The position numbers and the translations under genes are program-made. Of a stretch of 64,000 bases of DNA, positions 45,019 to 53,513 are shown piece by piece. A model generated the notes under the pieces. That model worked only from the letters and a program-made list of their open reading frames with translations. It did not search any database and was not told the DNA's origin. The stretch's first letter is position 1. Every line of letters starts with the position of its first letter. The stretch comes from Bradyrhizobium sp. Ash2021 (GTDB taxonomy: Bacteria > Pseudomonadota > Alphaproteobacteria > Rhizobiales > Xanthobacteraceae): contig NZ_CP100604.1 in NCBI RefSeq assembly GCF_031202265.1, positions 2,214,501 through 2,278,500 of the forward strand, given 5' to 3'.

Positions 45019-46398
45019 CTAGCCCGCCGCCACGAACCGCGCATACTCGCCCGAGCCGGCCGGCGTGATCGGCAGGCCGCCGTCGGCATATTCGTTCAGC
45101 TTGTTGCGCAGCGTGCGGATCGAAATCCCCAGGATGTTGGCGGCGTGGGTCCGGTTGCCCAGGCAGTGCTTGAGCGTCTCCAGGATCAGGTCGCGCTCGA
45201 CATCGGCGACCGTACGTCCGACGAGGGCGCGCGTGACCTGTTCGGCGGCGAATGTCGCATGCGCTACCGCGGGCGGCGTTTTGGCGAGATCGAGACGGTC
45301 GCCGTCGGGCGTCAGGATGGCGTCGGCGCCGATCTCGTCGCCCTGGGCCATCAGCACCGAACGGTGCATGGTGTTTTCCAGCTCGCGAACGTTGCCCTGC
45401 CAGCGGTTGGACGTCAGCACCCGCCGTGCGTCCGCGGAAATCGTGCGCAGCGGCACGCCATTGGCATCGGCATATTTCTTGGCAAAATGCTGCGCCAGCT
45501 CGAGAATATCCGCCGGACGATCGCGCAAGGGCGGGATCTTCAGGTTGACGACGTTGAGGCGAAACAGCAAATCCTCGCGAAACGTACCGTCGCGCACCGC
45601 GTCCGCCAGATTGCGGTTCGAGGTCGCGATGATGCGGATATCGACCGGAACCGGCTTGGTGCCGCCGACGCGGTCGATGACGCGCTCCTGAATCGCGCGC
45701 AGCAATTTCGATTGCAGCCGCACGTCCATTTCGGAGATTTCGTCGAGCAGCAGCGTGCCGCCGGTGGCCTCCTCGAATTTGCCGATCCGCCGCGCCACCG
45801 CACCCGTGAACGCGCCCTTCTCGTGGCCGAACAGTTCGGATTCCAGGAGATGCTCGGGGATCGCCGCGCAGTTGATCGAAATGAACGGCCGCTTGGTGCG
45901 GGCCGAGCGGGTGTGGACATAGCGCGCCAGCACTTCCTTGCCGGTGCCGGACTCGCCGGTGATCATGACCGAAGCGTCGGAGCCCGCGATCTGCTGCGCC
46001 AGCTTGATCACCTTGCCCATCGCCTCGTCGCGCCAGACGAGGTCGCGTGAATCGTTGGCGACGGCAGCGAGTACCGCGGCGATCAGTTCGGGATCGGGCG
46101 GCAGGGGGATGTATTCCTTGGCACCGGCATGGATGGCGGCGACCGCAGCGCGGGCGTCATTGGAGATACCGCAGGCCACGATCGGCACGTGGATGTGCTC
46201 GGCTTCCAGCCGCATCACCAGGTCACGGATGTCGAGCGCGACATCGACCAGCAGCAGGTCGGCGCCCTTGCCGCCGCGCAGCACGGCCATCGCCTGCTCG
46301 ATCACCTCGGCGTGGGTCACGGACGCGCCGTTGTCCATCGCGATCTTGGTGGCGGTCGTAAGTTGGCCCTTCAGGGTGCCAACGATGAGAAGCCGCAT
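45019..46398 (-). CDS. flbD: Sigma-54-dependent flagellar regulator FlbD
   Basis: 459 residues. N-terminal receiver-like domain (1-115) with the phospho-acceptor position Asp52, but the usual N-terminal acidic pair is missing (LLIVGTLKG), as also known for Caulobacter FlbD. A sigma-54 AAA+ domain follows: GESGTGKEVLARYVH (Walker A), GAFTGA (sigma-54 contact), GTLLLDEISEMD (Walker B). It ends in a Fis-type HTH (HAANILGISIRTLRNKLNEY). In Caulobacter FlbD turns on late flagellar genes and represses fliF. Ends the fliF-to-flbD row. Confidence 0.92.
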   Translation of the reverse strand: MRLLIVGTLKGQLTTATKIAMDNGASVTHAEVIEQAMAVLRGGKGADLLLVDVALDIRDLVMRLEAEHIHVPIVACGISNDARAAVAAIHAGAKEYIPLPPDPELIAAVLAAVANDSRDLVWRDEAMGKVIKLAQQIAGSDASVMITGESGTGKEVLARYVHTRSARTKRPFISINCAAIPEHLLESELFGHEKGAFTGAVARRIGKFEEATGGTLLLDEISEMDVRLQSKLLRAIQERVIDRVGGTKPVPVDIRIIATSNRNLADAVRDGTFREDLLFRLNVVNLKIPPLRDRPADILELAQHFAKKYADANGVPLRTISADARRVLTSNRWQGNVRELENTMHRSVLMAQGDEIGADAILTPDGDRLDLAKTPPAVAHATFAAEQVTRALVGRTVADVERDLILETLKHCLGNRTHAANILGISIRTLRNKLNEYADGGLPITPAGSGEYARFVAAG

Positions 46399-46451
46399 GA
46401 TAATCTCCTGTTCGTCTGTTCGCGCCGCTCATGCGCGTGTCGTCAAAAACG

Positions 46452-46802
46452 TTAGTTGCGTTCCGCCTTGATGATTTCCGTCATGGTCACGCCAAGCTTG
46501 TCTTCCACCAGCACGACCTCGCCACGCGCCACCAGCCGGTTGTTGACGTAGATATCGATGGCTTCGCCGACCCGGCGATCCAGTTCCAGCACGGTGCCGG
46601 GTCCGAGCTTCAGGAGCTCGCCGACATCCATCTTGGAGCGGCCGAGCACGGCCGAGACCTGTACCGGCACGTCGAACACGGCCTCCAGATCGGCGGCAAT
46701 GCGCGAGGCCTGTTCGTCTTCATTATAGGAGATGTCGTCGACCGGCCCCGGATTGGCGGCGTTGAGATCGGGCAGCGGAACCTGTGCGTCGGTGTCACTC
46801 AT
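46452..46802 (-). CDS. fliN: Flagellar motor switch protein FliN
   Basis: 116 residues: an acidic N-terminal tail, then a single SpoA domain (about 40-113: VPVQVSAVLGRSKMDVGELLKLGPGTVLELDRRVGEAIDIYVNNRLVARGEVVLVEDKLGVTMTEI), the C-ring part that sets rotation direction and assists export. Length is typical of a short FliN. Follows fliH by 19 nt on the same strand, so it is in the fliF-flbD operon. Confidence 0.93.
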   Translation of the reverse strand: MSDTDAQVPLPDLNAANPGPVDDISYNEDEQASRIAADLEAVFDVPVQVSAVLGRSKMDVGELLKLGPGTVLELDRRVGEAIDIYVNNRLVARGEVVLVEDKLGVTMTEIIKAERN

Positions 46803-46821
46803 GGCTCAATCCTCATGGCCG

Positions 46822-47445
46822 CTACCCGGCCTGATCGCGGGACGCCATATAGCGCCCGACAAGTTCGTTGATCTTGGCTTCGATGGCGGCGCGTTCCAGC
46901 ACCACGCCGCCGTCGGCCCATTCGATCCGGCAGTCGCCGGTTGCGATCTCCGGCTCGGCCAGGATCACGAGCCGGCCCTCGAAGCCGCTCTGGGCGGCCT
47001 GCCGTTCGATCTTTTCGCGGGCGGCCTCGTAGAGAGAATCGTTGATGCGGACCACGAGGTGCGGCGTCGAGACCAGATGCGAGAAGCAATCGGCGACCAG
47101 GGCGGTGATTTCGGCCAGCGGTTCGCCGGAAATCAGCTCGTTGCAGAGCTTGCGCGCGACCGCGACCGCGACGTCGACCGCTTCGGTCTCCATTCGGGTT
47201 TCGACGCCGGAGAAGCGCGTTGCGATGCCCTTGATCGCGATCCCGATCTCTTCGAGCGCCAGCGCGGTGCGGCGGTCGCTTTCCGCCTTTGCCTCGCGCT
47301 GCGCCGCGTCGTAGCCGTCGCGATAGGCGCGGGCCTCGGCGGACGCGATGTTCTGCGCGATCTCGGACGCCGTGGCGGGCTTCTCGCGCGCCTTGTCGGG
47401 CACTCCGAAGTCCATGTCGAACAGGAATTTTGCGGGTGCGGCCAT
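46822..47445 (-). CDS. fliH: Flagellar assembly protein FliH
   Basis: 207 residues from the ATG at 47445, which shares the A of the fliG TGA stop (TGATG), so translation is coupled. N-terminal motif KFLFDMDFG, a long helix (30-90) and a FliH/SctL-like C-terminal domain (about 95-195, DVAVAVARKLCNELI ... IEWADGGVV). It binds the FliI ATPase and delivers it to the export gate. Sequence conservation in this family is low, so the name also relies on position. Confidence 0.88.
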   Translation of the reverse strand: MAAPAKFLFDMDFGVPDKAREKPATASEIAQNIASAEARAYRDGYDAAQREAKAESDRRTALALEEIGIAIKGIATRFSGVETRMETEAVDVAVAVARKLCNELISGEPLAEITALVADCFSHLVSTPHLVVRINDSLYEAAREKIERQAAQSGFEGRLVILAEPEIATGDCRIEWADGGVVLERAAIEAKINELVGRYMASRDQAG

Positions 47446-48527
47446 CAGTACACCAGTTCGTCGTCGGCACGGTTCTTGGTCAGCGTGATTTCGCCCTTGG
47501 CCGCCATGTCCTTGGCGAGATTGACCAGCAGCGCCTGCGCCTCGTCGACGTCGCGCAGCCGGACCGGTCCCATCGCCGCCATGTCGTCCATCAGCATCTT
47601 GCCGGCGCGCGAGGACATGTTGCCGAAGAAGAAGCTGCGGACCTCCTCGTTGGCGCTCTTCAGCGCGATGCCGAGCTTGTCCTTGTCGATATTGCGCATC
47701 AGCGTCTGCGCCGAGGCGGAGTCCAGCTTGATCAGATCGTCGAAGGTGAACATCAGCGCCTTGATACGTTCGGCGGATTCGCGGTTTTCCTCTTCCAGCG
47801 AGGTGATGAAGCGGGTCTCGGTCTGGCGGTCGAAATTGTTGAAGATTTCGGCCATCACTTCGTGGGCGTCGCGGCGGCGGGTCTGCGACAGATTGGACAT
47901 GAATTCGGTGCGCAGCGTCTGCTCGACGCGCTCGATGACTTCCTTTTGCACCGCTTCCATTTTCAGCATGCGGCCGACCACGTCGAGCGCCAGATCCTCG
48001 GGCAGGATCGCCAGCACGCGGGCGGCGTGCTCCGGCTTCAGCTTCGACAGCACCACCGCGATGGTCTGCGGGTATTCGTTCTTGAGGTAGTTGGCGAGCA
48101 CCTCTTCCTGGACGTTGGAGAGCTTCTCCCACATGTTGCGGCCGGCGGGACCGCGAATTTCGTCCATGATGCCGGTGACGCGCTCGACGGGCAGATATTG
48201 CTGCAGCAGCCGTTCGGTGGCGTCGAACGTTCCCATCAGCGCGCCGGACGCGGACATCCGCGAAACAAATTCGAGCAGCAGGTCTTCGACGATGTCGGCC
48301 TCGACGGTGCCGAGCGTCGACATGTGAATCGACAGCTCGCGAACCTCGTCGTCGTCGAGCAGCGCCCAGACCTTGCCGCCATATTGTTCGCCCAGCGCCA
48401 GCATCAGGATGGCGGCGCGCTTCGGCCCGGTCAGGGGCTTGCCCTTGGGCCGGCTGGCCTGACGGCTCGCCAGCGCCGAGATGACGGTGGTGATGTCGTT
48501 GGCGTTGGTGGTTTGCGGTACGGCCAT
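47445..48527 (-). CDS. fliG: Flagellar motor switch protein FliG
   Basis: 360 residues, a little longer at the N-terminus than the E. coli form. Three FliG domains: [24 protein letters not shown] at the start of the N-terminal part, [22 protein letters not shown] in the middle domain, and the C-terminal torque-generating part with charged residues ([29 protein letters not shown]). It forms the C-ring with FliN and touches the stator. Overlaps fliH by one base and follows fliF by 6 nt. Confidence 0.95.
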   Translation of the reverse strand: MAVPQTTNANDITTVISALASRQASRPKGKPLTGPKRAAILMLALGEQYGGKVWALLDDDEVRELSIHMSTLGTVEADIVEDLLLEFVSRMSASGALMGTFDATERLLQQYLPVERVTGIMDEIRGPAGRNMWEKLSNVQEEVLANYLKNEYPQTIAVVLSKLKPEHAARVLAILPEDLALDVVGRMLKMEAVQKEVIERVEQTLRTEFMSNLSQTRRRDAHEVMAEIFNNFDRQTETRFITSLEEENRESAERIKALMFTFDDLIKLDSASAQTLMRNIDKDKLGIALKSANEEVRSFFFGNMSSRAGKMLMDDMAAMGPVRLRDVDEAQALLVNLAKDMAAKGEITLTKNRADDELVY

Positions 48528-48533
48528 GTCAGA

Positions 48534-50183
48534 TCACTCGACCGGTTCGCTGAGCCATTGACGAACAATGGAAGCGGTTTCGTTCGGATTTCGCTCGGCC
48601 AGTTCGCCGACCCGATGCACGGCTTGCGCGTGGACCTGGCCCTGAACCTGGGCGACGTCGATCAATTGGGCGGCGCCACCGGGAATCAGGGCCTGGCCGG
48701 GCGCCTCCGCGGATTGAGCGTCGGTCAGCGCGGGTAGCGGGGCGGGGGTCGGGACGACTTCGGCAGCCAGGATTCGCTTGACCAGCGGCCGGATCACCAT
48801 GAACAGCACCACCAGGCCGAGCAGCATCATCACGCCGAGCTCGATGACGTACATGACGTCGTCCTTGGTGAATTGCAGCATGCCGAGCAGGCCGGTCGGC
48901 TCGGCCACCGGGGGGACGGCCGGCGCTTCGGCAAATCGGAGATTGACGACTTCGACCTGGTCGCCGCGCTTCTGGTCGAAGCCGATCGACGAGCGCACCA
49001 GGGCTGCGATCCGGTCGAGCTGTTCCTTGGTGCGGTCGGCATAGACCATCTCGCCTCTTTCGTTCTTGGAATAGCTGCCGTCGACCAGCACCGCGACCGA
49101 GATCCGGTTGACCCGTCCGGCCTCGGTGACCTCGGTCTTGGTGGTGCGGGAGATCTCGTAATTGTTGGTCTCTTCGCTCTTCTTGCTCTGGTCGCGCGCC
49201 TGTGCCGCGCCGTTGTTGTTCTGGTTGCCCGGCAACTCATTGTTGACGGTGACCTGGCCGTTGGTTTCGGCGGTCGCCGAGGATTCCTCGCGGGTCTGGC
49301 TGGAGCGCAGCACCCGCCCTTCCGGATCGAACTTGTCCGAGGTCTGGGTGACCTTGTTGTAGTCGAAGTCGGCCGAGAGCTGGACGCGCGCGCGCCCTGC
49401 GCCCACCACCGAGGAGACGATCGCCTCGACCTGGTTGCGCATCCGCTTCTCGAAGGCGGTGCGGCGCTCGTCGCCGGCCGCGTTGTCGCCCTCGCCCGAG
49501 GCGCCGTCGGCGAGCAATTGACCGGCTTCGTCGACGATCGATACCCGCTGCGGCTTCAGTCCGTTGACGGCGGAGGCGACTACGTGGCGGATGGCGCGGA
49601 TCTGCTGTGGCTCCAGGCTGCCGCGCACCCGCACCACGATCGAGGCCGACGGCTCCGGCGTTTCGCGCGAGAACAGCGGACGTTCCGGCAGCACCAAATG
49701 GACGCGCGCGGCCTGGATGCGGTCGATGGCGCGGATGGTGCGGGCGAGTTCGCCCTCCAGCGCGCGCAAATGATTGATGTTCTGGACGAAGCTCGTGGTG
49801 CCCAGCGCGTCGGATTTGTCGAAGATCTCGTAGCCGACGCCGCCGCCCTTGGGCAGGCCGCCTTCTGCCAGCTTCATGCGCAGCCGGGTGACCTTGTCCT
49901 TCGGTACCATGATGACGGCGCCTTCGTTGCGTAGCTCGAAGGGAATCGCCTGCCGTTCCAGCTCCTTGATGATGCCGGAGGAGTCCTCGGTCGAAAGGTC
50001 GGTAAACAGGGTCGTCATCTGCGGCGTGGTGACGCGCATGATGACAAACGCGAAGAAGCCGAGCAGCGCGGTCGTCACCGCCACCATCGCCATCAAGCGT
50101 GACGCACCCAGACCTCTCAGGAAAGCAACGAGACTTTGCACCAACTGCCCCCAGGGATTCGGCCCCAAGGACCGACTGGGCAA
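48534..50183 (-). CDS. fliF: Flagellar MS-ring protein FliF
   Basis: 549 residues as drawn from a TTG at 50183; a TTG at 50144 or GTG at 50141 (VQSLVAFLRG) may be the real start, which cannot be settled from sequence. Two transmembrane helices (about 31-52 and 436-458) flank the periplasmic ring-building domains with EGGLPKGGGVGYEIFDKSD, TSFVQNINHLRALEGELARTI and ARVHLVLPERPLF, plus a Gln/Asn-rich linker near 300. The C-terminal tail (ERNPNETASIVRQWL) binds FliG. First gene of the operon, with CtrA-like half-sites just upstream. Confidence 0.95.
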   Translation of the reverse strand: MPSRSLGPNPWGQLVQSLVAFLRGLGASRLMAMVAVTTALLGFFAFVIMRVTTPQMTTLFTDLSTEDSSGIIKELERQAIPFELRNEGAVIMVPKDKVTRLRMKLAEGGLPKGGGVGYEIFDKSDALGTTSFVQNINHLRALEGELARTIRAIDRIQAARVHLVLPERPLFSRETPEPSASIVVRVRGSLEPQQIRAIRHVVASAVNGLKPQRVSIVDEAGQLLADGASGEGDNAAGDERRTAFEKRMRNQVEAIVSSVVGAGRARVQLSADFDYNKVTQTSDKFDPEGRVLRSSQTREESSATAETNGQVTVNNELPGNQNNNGAAQARDQSKKSEETNNYEISRTTKTEVTEAGRVNRISVAVLVDGSYSKNERGEMVYADRTKEQLDRIAALVRSSIGFDQKRGDQVEVVNLRFAEAPAVPPVAEPTGLLGMLQFTKDDVMYVIELGVMMLLGLVVLFMVIRPLVKRILAAEVVPTPAPLPALTDAQSAEAPGQALIPGGAAQLIDVAQVQGQVHAQAVHRVGELAERNPNETASIVRQWLSEPVE

Positions 50184-50212
50184 TTATTGCCTAGGGGATG
50201 GTTTCGATATGG

Positions 50213-50226
50213 TTAACGACGGTTAA
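50213..50226. promoter_or_regulatory. CtrA-like half-sites upstream of fliF
   Basis: TTAACGACGGTTAA, two TTAA half-sites spaced by 6 (not 7) nt, 30 nt upstream of the fliF frame; GGTTAA is also a direct repeat. The spacing is one short of the CtrA consensus, though in Caulobacter fliF is a CtrA target. Regulation is inferred. Confidence 0.4.
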
Positions 50227-50250
50227 AACCTGGCGGGAAAGTTCGGCATG

Positions 50251-50284
50251 AAAAAAATCGGCCTTGCAAGACAAGGCCGATTTT
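50251..50284 (-). terminator. Rho-independent terminator after sciP
   Basis: On the minus strand AAAATCGGCCTTG and CAAGGCCGATTTT form a 13-bp perfect stem with a 5-nt loop, followed by TTT (the complement of the A-run at 50251-50257). Ends sciP and separates it from the fliF promoter. The symmetric A/T ends make it work on both strands. Confidence 0.92.
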
Positions 50285-50312
50285 CATCAAATCTTTCGGG
50301 TTCTGGGCGCGC

Positions 50313-50588
50313 TTACTGGCGATATTGCTGGATGCGGGTGGTCCGCAGGCCGGCCAGACCATGCTGGTCTATGGAAAACTGCCAGGAGAGGAACTCGTCG
50401 ACCGTCAGCGTGTAGCGGCTGCAGGCCTCCTCAAGGGAGAGCAGGCCGCCGCGAACCGCGGCAACGACTTCGGCCTTGCGGCGGATCACCCACCGTTTGG
50501 TCCCGGGCGCGGGCAAGTCCGCAATTGTTAACGGACTGCCGTCAGGCCCGATGACGTATTTTACCCTCGGGCGATGGGGTTCTGTCAT
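50313..50588 (-). CDS. sciP: SciP-type CtrA inhibitor (DUF1153)
   Basis: 91 residues from the ATG at 50588 (the frame could start at 50609). DUF1153 helix-turn-helix: MTEPHRPRVKYVIGPDGSPLTIADLPAPGTKRWVIRRKAEVVAAVRGGLLSLEEACSRYTLTVDEFLSWQ. In Caulobacter SciP binds CtrA and DNA and stops CtrA-activated transcription, thereby timing flagellar and cell-cycle genes. Its place inside the flagellar cluster, with a CtrA-like box in its own upstream region, fits a feedback loop; this is inferred. Confidence 0.9.
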   Translation of the reverse strand: MTEPHRPRVKYVIGPDGSPLTIADLPAPGTKRWVIRRKAEVVAAVRGGLLSLEEACSRYTLTVDEFLSWQFSIDQHGLAGLRTTRIQQYRQ

Positions 50589-50646
50589 GGCGTACTCACA
50601 AACTCTCAACCACTGAACTCACAGCTAACAACCTACGCCGAGCGAC

Positions 50647-50661
50647 TTAAAATTTGCCTAA
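50647..50661. promoter_or_regulatory. CtrA-like box upstream of sciP
   Basis: TTAAAATTTGCCTAA (on the minus strand TTAG-N7-TTAA), one mismatch from TTAA-N7-TTAA, centred 66 nt upstream of the sciP start. Confidence 0.5.
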
Positions 50662-50710
50662 GCCCAAGGCTTCAATACGAATCTCCTTGAAAATGACCGT
50701 AATGCCATGC

Positions 50711-50737
50711 GGCCCGGCCTCTGGAGGAGGCCGGGCC
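50711..50737 (-). terminator. Hairpin between flgD and sciP
   Basis: GGCCCGGCCTC (50711-50721) pairs perfectly with GAGGCCGGGCC (50727-50737), 11 bp with a 5-nt loop. There is no T-run, so it may pause or protect the flgD 3' end without full termination. Confidence 0.55.
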
Positions 50738-50781
50738 GGAGCAGGATCTGAACGAACGGATGGTTGTCCGGGCCGCGCAGG

Positions 50782-51495
50782 CTACTGCGCGATGCTCTTG
50801 ATCTGGTTGACCGTATAGGTCTGGTTATTGATGGACAGCAAAGGTGGCGACTGGGTGAGGTCCACAGAATCGACCACGCCTTGAATCTGGGTAGAGATCG
50901 CGACGGTATTGCCGGAACTGTCCGCCCCGGTGGCGGTCAGCTTGTATTGGCCGTCCGGCCACTGGGTGCCATCGTTGCCCTTGCCATTCCAGGTGAAGGG
51001 CTGATGGTTGCCGGCGTTGACGCCATAGGCGCCCGTGAAGACGGTTTGCCCGGTGCTATTGGTGATCGAGATATTGACGTTGGAATTGGTCGGAACACTC
51101 AGCTCCCAGGTCGCGCTGCCATTCTTAACAGCCGTGGTGCTGCCATCGACCACCGCAGTCTTGCCGACGAAGCCCAGCGCCTGAGTCGATTGGGCGGTCT
51201 GCTGCAGCGACACCAGCGTTGTCAGCTGATCGTTGGTTTTGAGTTGCTGCTCGACCCCTGCGAATTGCACCAATTGCTGCGTGAACTGGTTGGTGTCCAG
51301 CGGATCGAGCGGATTCTGGTTTTGCAGCTGCGTCGTCAGCAGCGTCAGAAAGGTTTGAAAGTTTCCTGCCAGCGTGGCGCCGGTGGTTGAACTCAGCGAA
51401 CTTCCGGACGAACTGGAAGAGGAGGTTTGGGGGGTCGTCCCCGAAACCACCGGGCTGGCCGCGTTTGCGCCTGCTGCTGCTGCTGTTGTCGTCAT
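50782..51495 (-). CDS. flgD: Flagellar hook assembly protein FlgD
   Basis: 237 residues from the ATG at 51495 with GAGGAGA upstream. N-terminal hook-capping signature (NFQTFLTLLTTQLQNQNPLDPLDTNQFTQQLVQFAGVEQQL) after a Ser/Thr-rich lead, then a beta-rich Ig/TUDOR-like C-terminal domain with NISITNSTGQTVFTGAYG and WNGKGNDGTQWPDGQYKLTAT. It is the cap under which hook subunits are assembled. Follows fliK by 10 nt, so they are co-transcribed. Confidence 0.94.
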   Translation of the reverse strand: MTTTAAAAGANAASPVVSGTTPQTSSSSSSGSSLSSTTGATLAGNFQTFLTLLTTQLQNQNPLDPLDTNQFTQQLVQFAGVEQQLKTNDQLTTLVSLQQTAQSTQALGFVGKTAVVDGSTTAVKNGSATWELSVPTNSNVNISITNSTGQTVFTGAYGVNAGNHQPFTWNGKGNDGTQWPDGQYKLTATGADSSGNTVAISTQIQGVVDSVDLTQSPPLLSINNQTYTVNQIKSIAQ

Positions 51496-51505
51496 GTCCG
51501 TCTCC

Positions 51506-53185
51506 TCAAACCCTGATGTCGACGCCGCTGCTCGATCCGAGCATGCGGCCATAGGTCCGGCCCGTCACTGCGGCGCGGGTGGTGTCGTCATCGCTGATCA
51601 CCAGCCGGTGCGCGTTGCGACCGTTGTCGTTGCCGCTGTTCTGACCCGATGACGACTGGTCGCGCAGGCTGAATTGAAGGCCGCTGCCGCCGGTCTTGAA
51701 GCCGGCGTCATCCAGCGCGCGCTGCAACTGGGGCGCGTCCTGCCGCAACAGCGACAGCGTTTCCGGTTTGTCGACCGTCAAATGCGACGTCACCTGGCCG
51801 TTGCGATCGACATCGATGCGGACATCGATGCGGCCGAAGTCGGCTGGATCGAGCCGGATTTCGAAGCGGCTCTTGCCGCTTTTGGCCGATGCCGCAATCT
51901 CCATGGCCACGCCGCTCAGGGGCACGGCCCCGTTGGTCGCGGCCGTGACCGTCAGTTGTGACGCGGCGACCGGAGCGGCGGTCGGCGATTGCAATTGCGG
52001 CTGCAGCGCGCCCGCCGCCTGCAGGCTGTTGTCGGATACGTTGACCGAGTTCTGTCCGGCATCGGCAGCCGCGGAAGCTCCATTGGCGGCGGCGTTGGCG
52101 ACCAAAGGCGGCGTGGAATTGCCCGATGCGTCGGTCTTGACGGCGTCGACGACACCGCCTTCGGCCTTCTGTTTGCCGGCGACCGCGGTGGGCTGGGTGA
52201 CGCCGGGAACGATTGCGGTGGGCGCGGCCGTTGCGGGAGCGCCCGTCGTGCCGGTTGCGGTGTTCTGATCGCCCGAAATTGTGATGCCTTCCTTGGCGAT
52301 GACCGGGCCTTTCGCCGGCGCTGCGGCTTTCGACGTTGCCGGAGCGCCGGTCGCAACCGATGCTGCCAACGCAACCCCGGTCGTCGCGGCGGCGTCGCCG
52401 GCCGCGCCTTGCGCGCTTAGGGCCGCGGTAAATGCGGCGTGCAGATCGATTTTGGAATCGGCGGCCTTGGCCGCAATTGCGGTTGCAGCCGTTGATGCGC
52501 TGGCGTCGGTGCCGGTTACCGCGGATGTCGCAGCTGGAGCGGCCTCGGTAATTGCCGCGGTGGCGGCTATCGCGGCCGTGGCGATTGCAAGCGGAGCGGT
52601 GGGTTTGTCGGCCGTCGAGGTTGTCGCAGCAGGGACAGTGGTCGGCGCTGGGGCGACGGGAGTTGCGGTGGCGACGGCGCCGACGGCCGCTGCGACCGCG
52701 CCGCCCTGCTTTGCCTGGGGTTGATCCTTCGCCGAGCTGGTTTCGGCGAACGATTTTGATTTTGACGTCGACTTCGTATCGTCGGAATTCGAGGCGGATT
52801 TCGCTTTCGCGCGGCCGGACGCATCGGCATTGGCGGCGGCGTTGGCATCCGCATTGGTATTGGCGGGCGCACTGGCGGCGGCATTCTGGTCGTCCGCATT
52901 GTCTCGCGCCGGTCTGTCGGCCGCCGCAGTGTTGTCGCGTGATGCGCTGTCGGTGGCCGGTGCCCGATCGTCGGCGCGGCGCGGGGCGGGCGCAGGCGCG
53001 CTGGTGTTTTGCGGGCGGCCGGTGTCTTGCCGGCGATTGTCGCTGTTGCTGGCGGAAGTATTGCTGTCGACCAGCGCCGAGAAACTGTCGTTATTCTGCG
53101 ATTGGGCCGAGTCGGTCCGGGTGGATCGCTGCGTCGTGCCCTGAAAAGACAGGTTTGACGATGCTTCTGACGTGACACTGACCAC
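51506..53185 (-). CDS. fliK: Flagellar hook-length control protein FliK
   Basis: 559 residues from the GTG at 53185, which has AGGA 6 nt upstream; a TTG at 53212 is possible. Very Ala/Thr/Ser/Pro-rich disordered body (about 20-400) and a C-terminal Flg_hook domain (about 430-520, RFEIRLDPADFGRIDVRIDVDRNGQVTSHLTVDKPETLSLLRQDAPQLQRALDDAGF). It measures the hook and switches export to filament proteins. The low-complexity body is normal for FliK. First gene of the fliK-flgD pair. Confidence 0.9.
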   Translation of the reverse strand: MVSVTSEASSNLSFQGTTQRSTRTDSAQSQNNDSFSALVDSNTSASNSDNRRQDTGRPQNTSAPAPAPRRADDRAPATDSASRDNTAAADRPARDNADDQNAAASAPANTNADANAAANADASGRAKAKSASNSDDTKSTSKSKSFAETSSAKDQPQAKQGGAVAAAVGAVATATPVAPAPTTVPAATTSTADKPTAPLAIATAAIAATAAITEAAPAATSAVTGTDASASTAATAIAAKAADSKIDLHAAFTAALSAQGAAGDAAATTGVALAASVATGAPATSKAAAPAKGPVIAKEGITISGDQNTATGTTGAPATAAPTAIVPGVTQPTAVAGKQKAEGGVVDAVKTDASGNSTPPLVANAAANGASAAADAGQNSVNVSDNSLQAAGALQPQLQSPTAAPVAASQLTVTAATNGAVPLSGVAMEIAASAKSGKSRFEIRLDPADFGRIDVRIDVDRNGQVTSHLTVDKPETLSLLRQDAPQLQRALDDAGFKTGGSGLQFSLRDQSSSGQNSGNDNGRNAHRLVISDDDTTRAAVTGRTYGRMLGSSSGVDIRV

Positions 53186-53446
53186 AGGCGATCCTCGCGA
53201 TGAAACTTCCAACTACCAGTCAGCAAGGACCGGGCCATCGGCGGTTTCCAAAAAATACCTTGTACTTTCAATAGCTTGATAGCCAAGGGGGTGGACTTCA
53301 GAGACGTCGCCGTGGCCTCCTTTTCTGCCCGGCGGCAAGATTTGCCGTCTCCGGCGTGCCAAAACAGGTTCGGCTGATTGCCTCCCGGGAATACGGCCTA
53401 TATTAAAGAGCGGCTTCCGATCCGGCCCAACAAGGCCGAAAGATGC

Positions 53447-53460
53447 CATAAGGCCTTATG
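53447..53460. promoter_or_regulatory. 14-bp palindrome upstream of mnmA
   Basis: CATAAGGCCTTATG is a perfect 14-nt palindrome, 53 nt before the mnmA start, in the 300-nt gap between the divergent fliK and mnmA genes. The gap holds no ORF. The palindrome could be an operator for either gene; nothing else supports this. Confidence 0.4.
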
Positions 53461-53513
53461 TGTAAAAGGCTTTTTCACTCTTTCCGCGAGGCGTTGGCTC
53501 GCGATTTAAGTCG

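Noticed and set aside
53213..53513. A sigma-54 promoter for fliK-flgD
   Set aside because: A GTGCCA half-site exists near 53356, but no TGCA-type partner at the right spacing, so no promoter is claimed.
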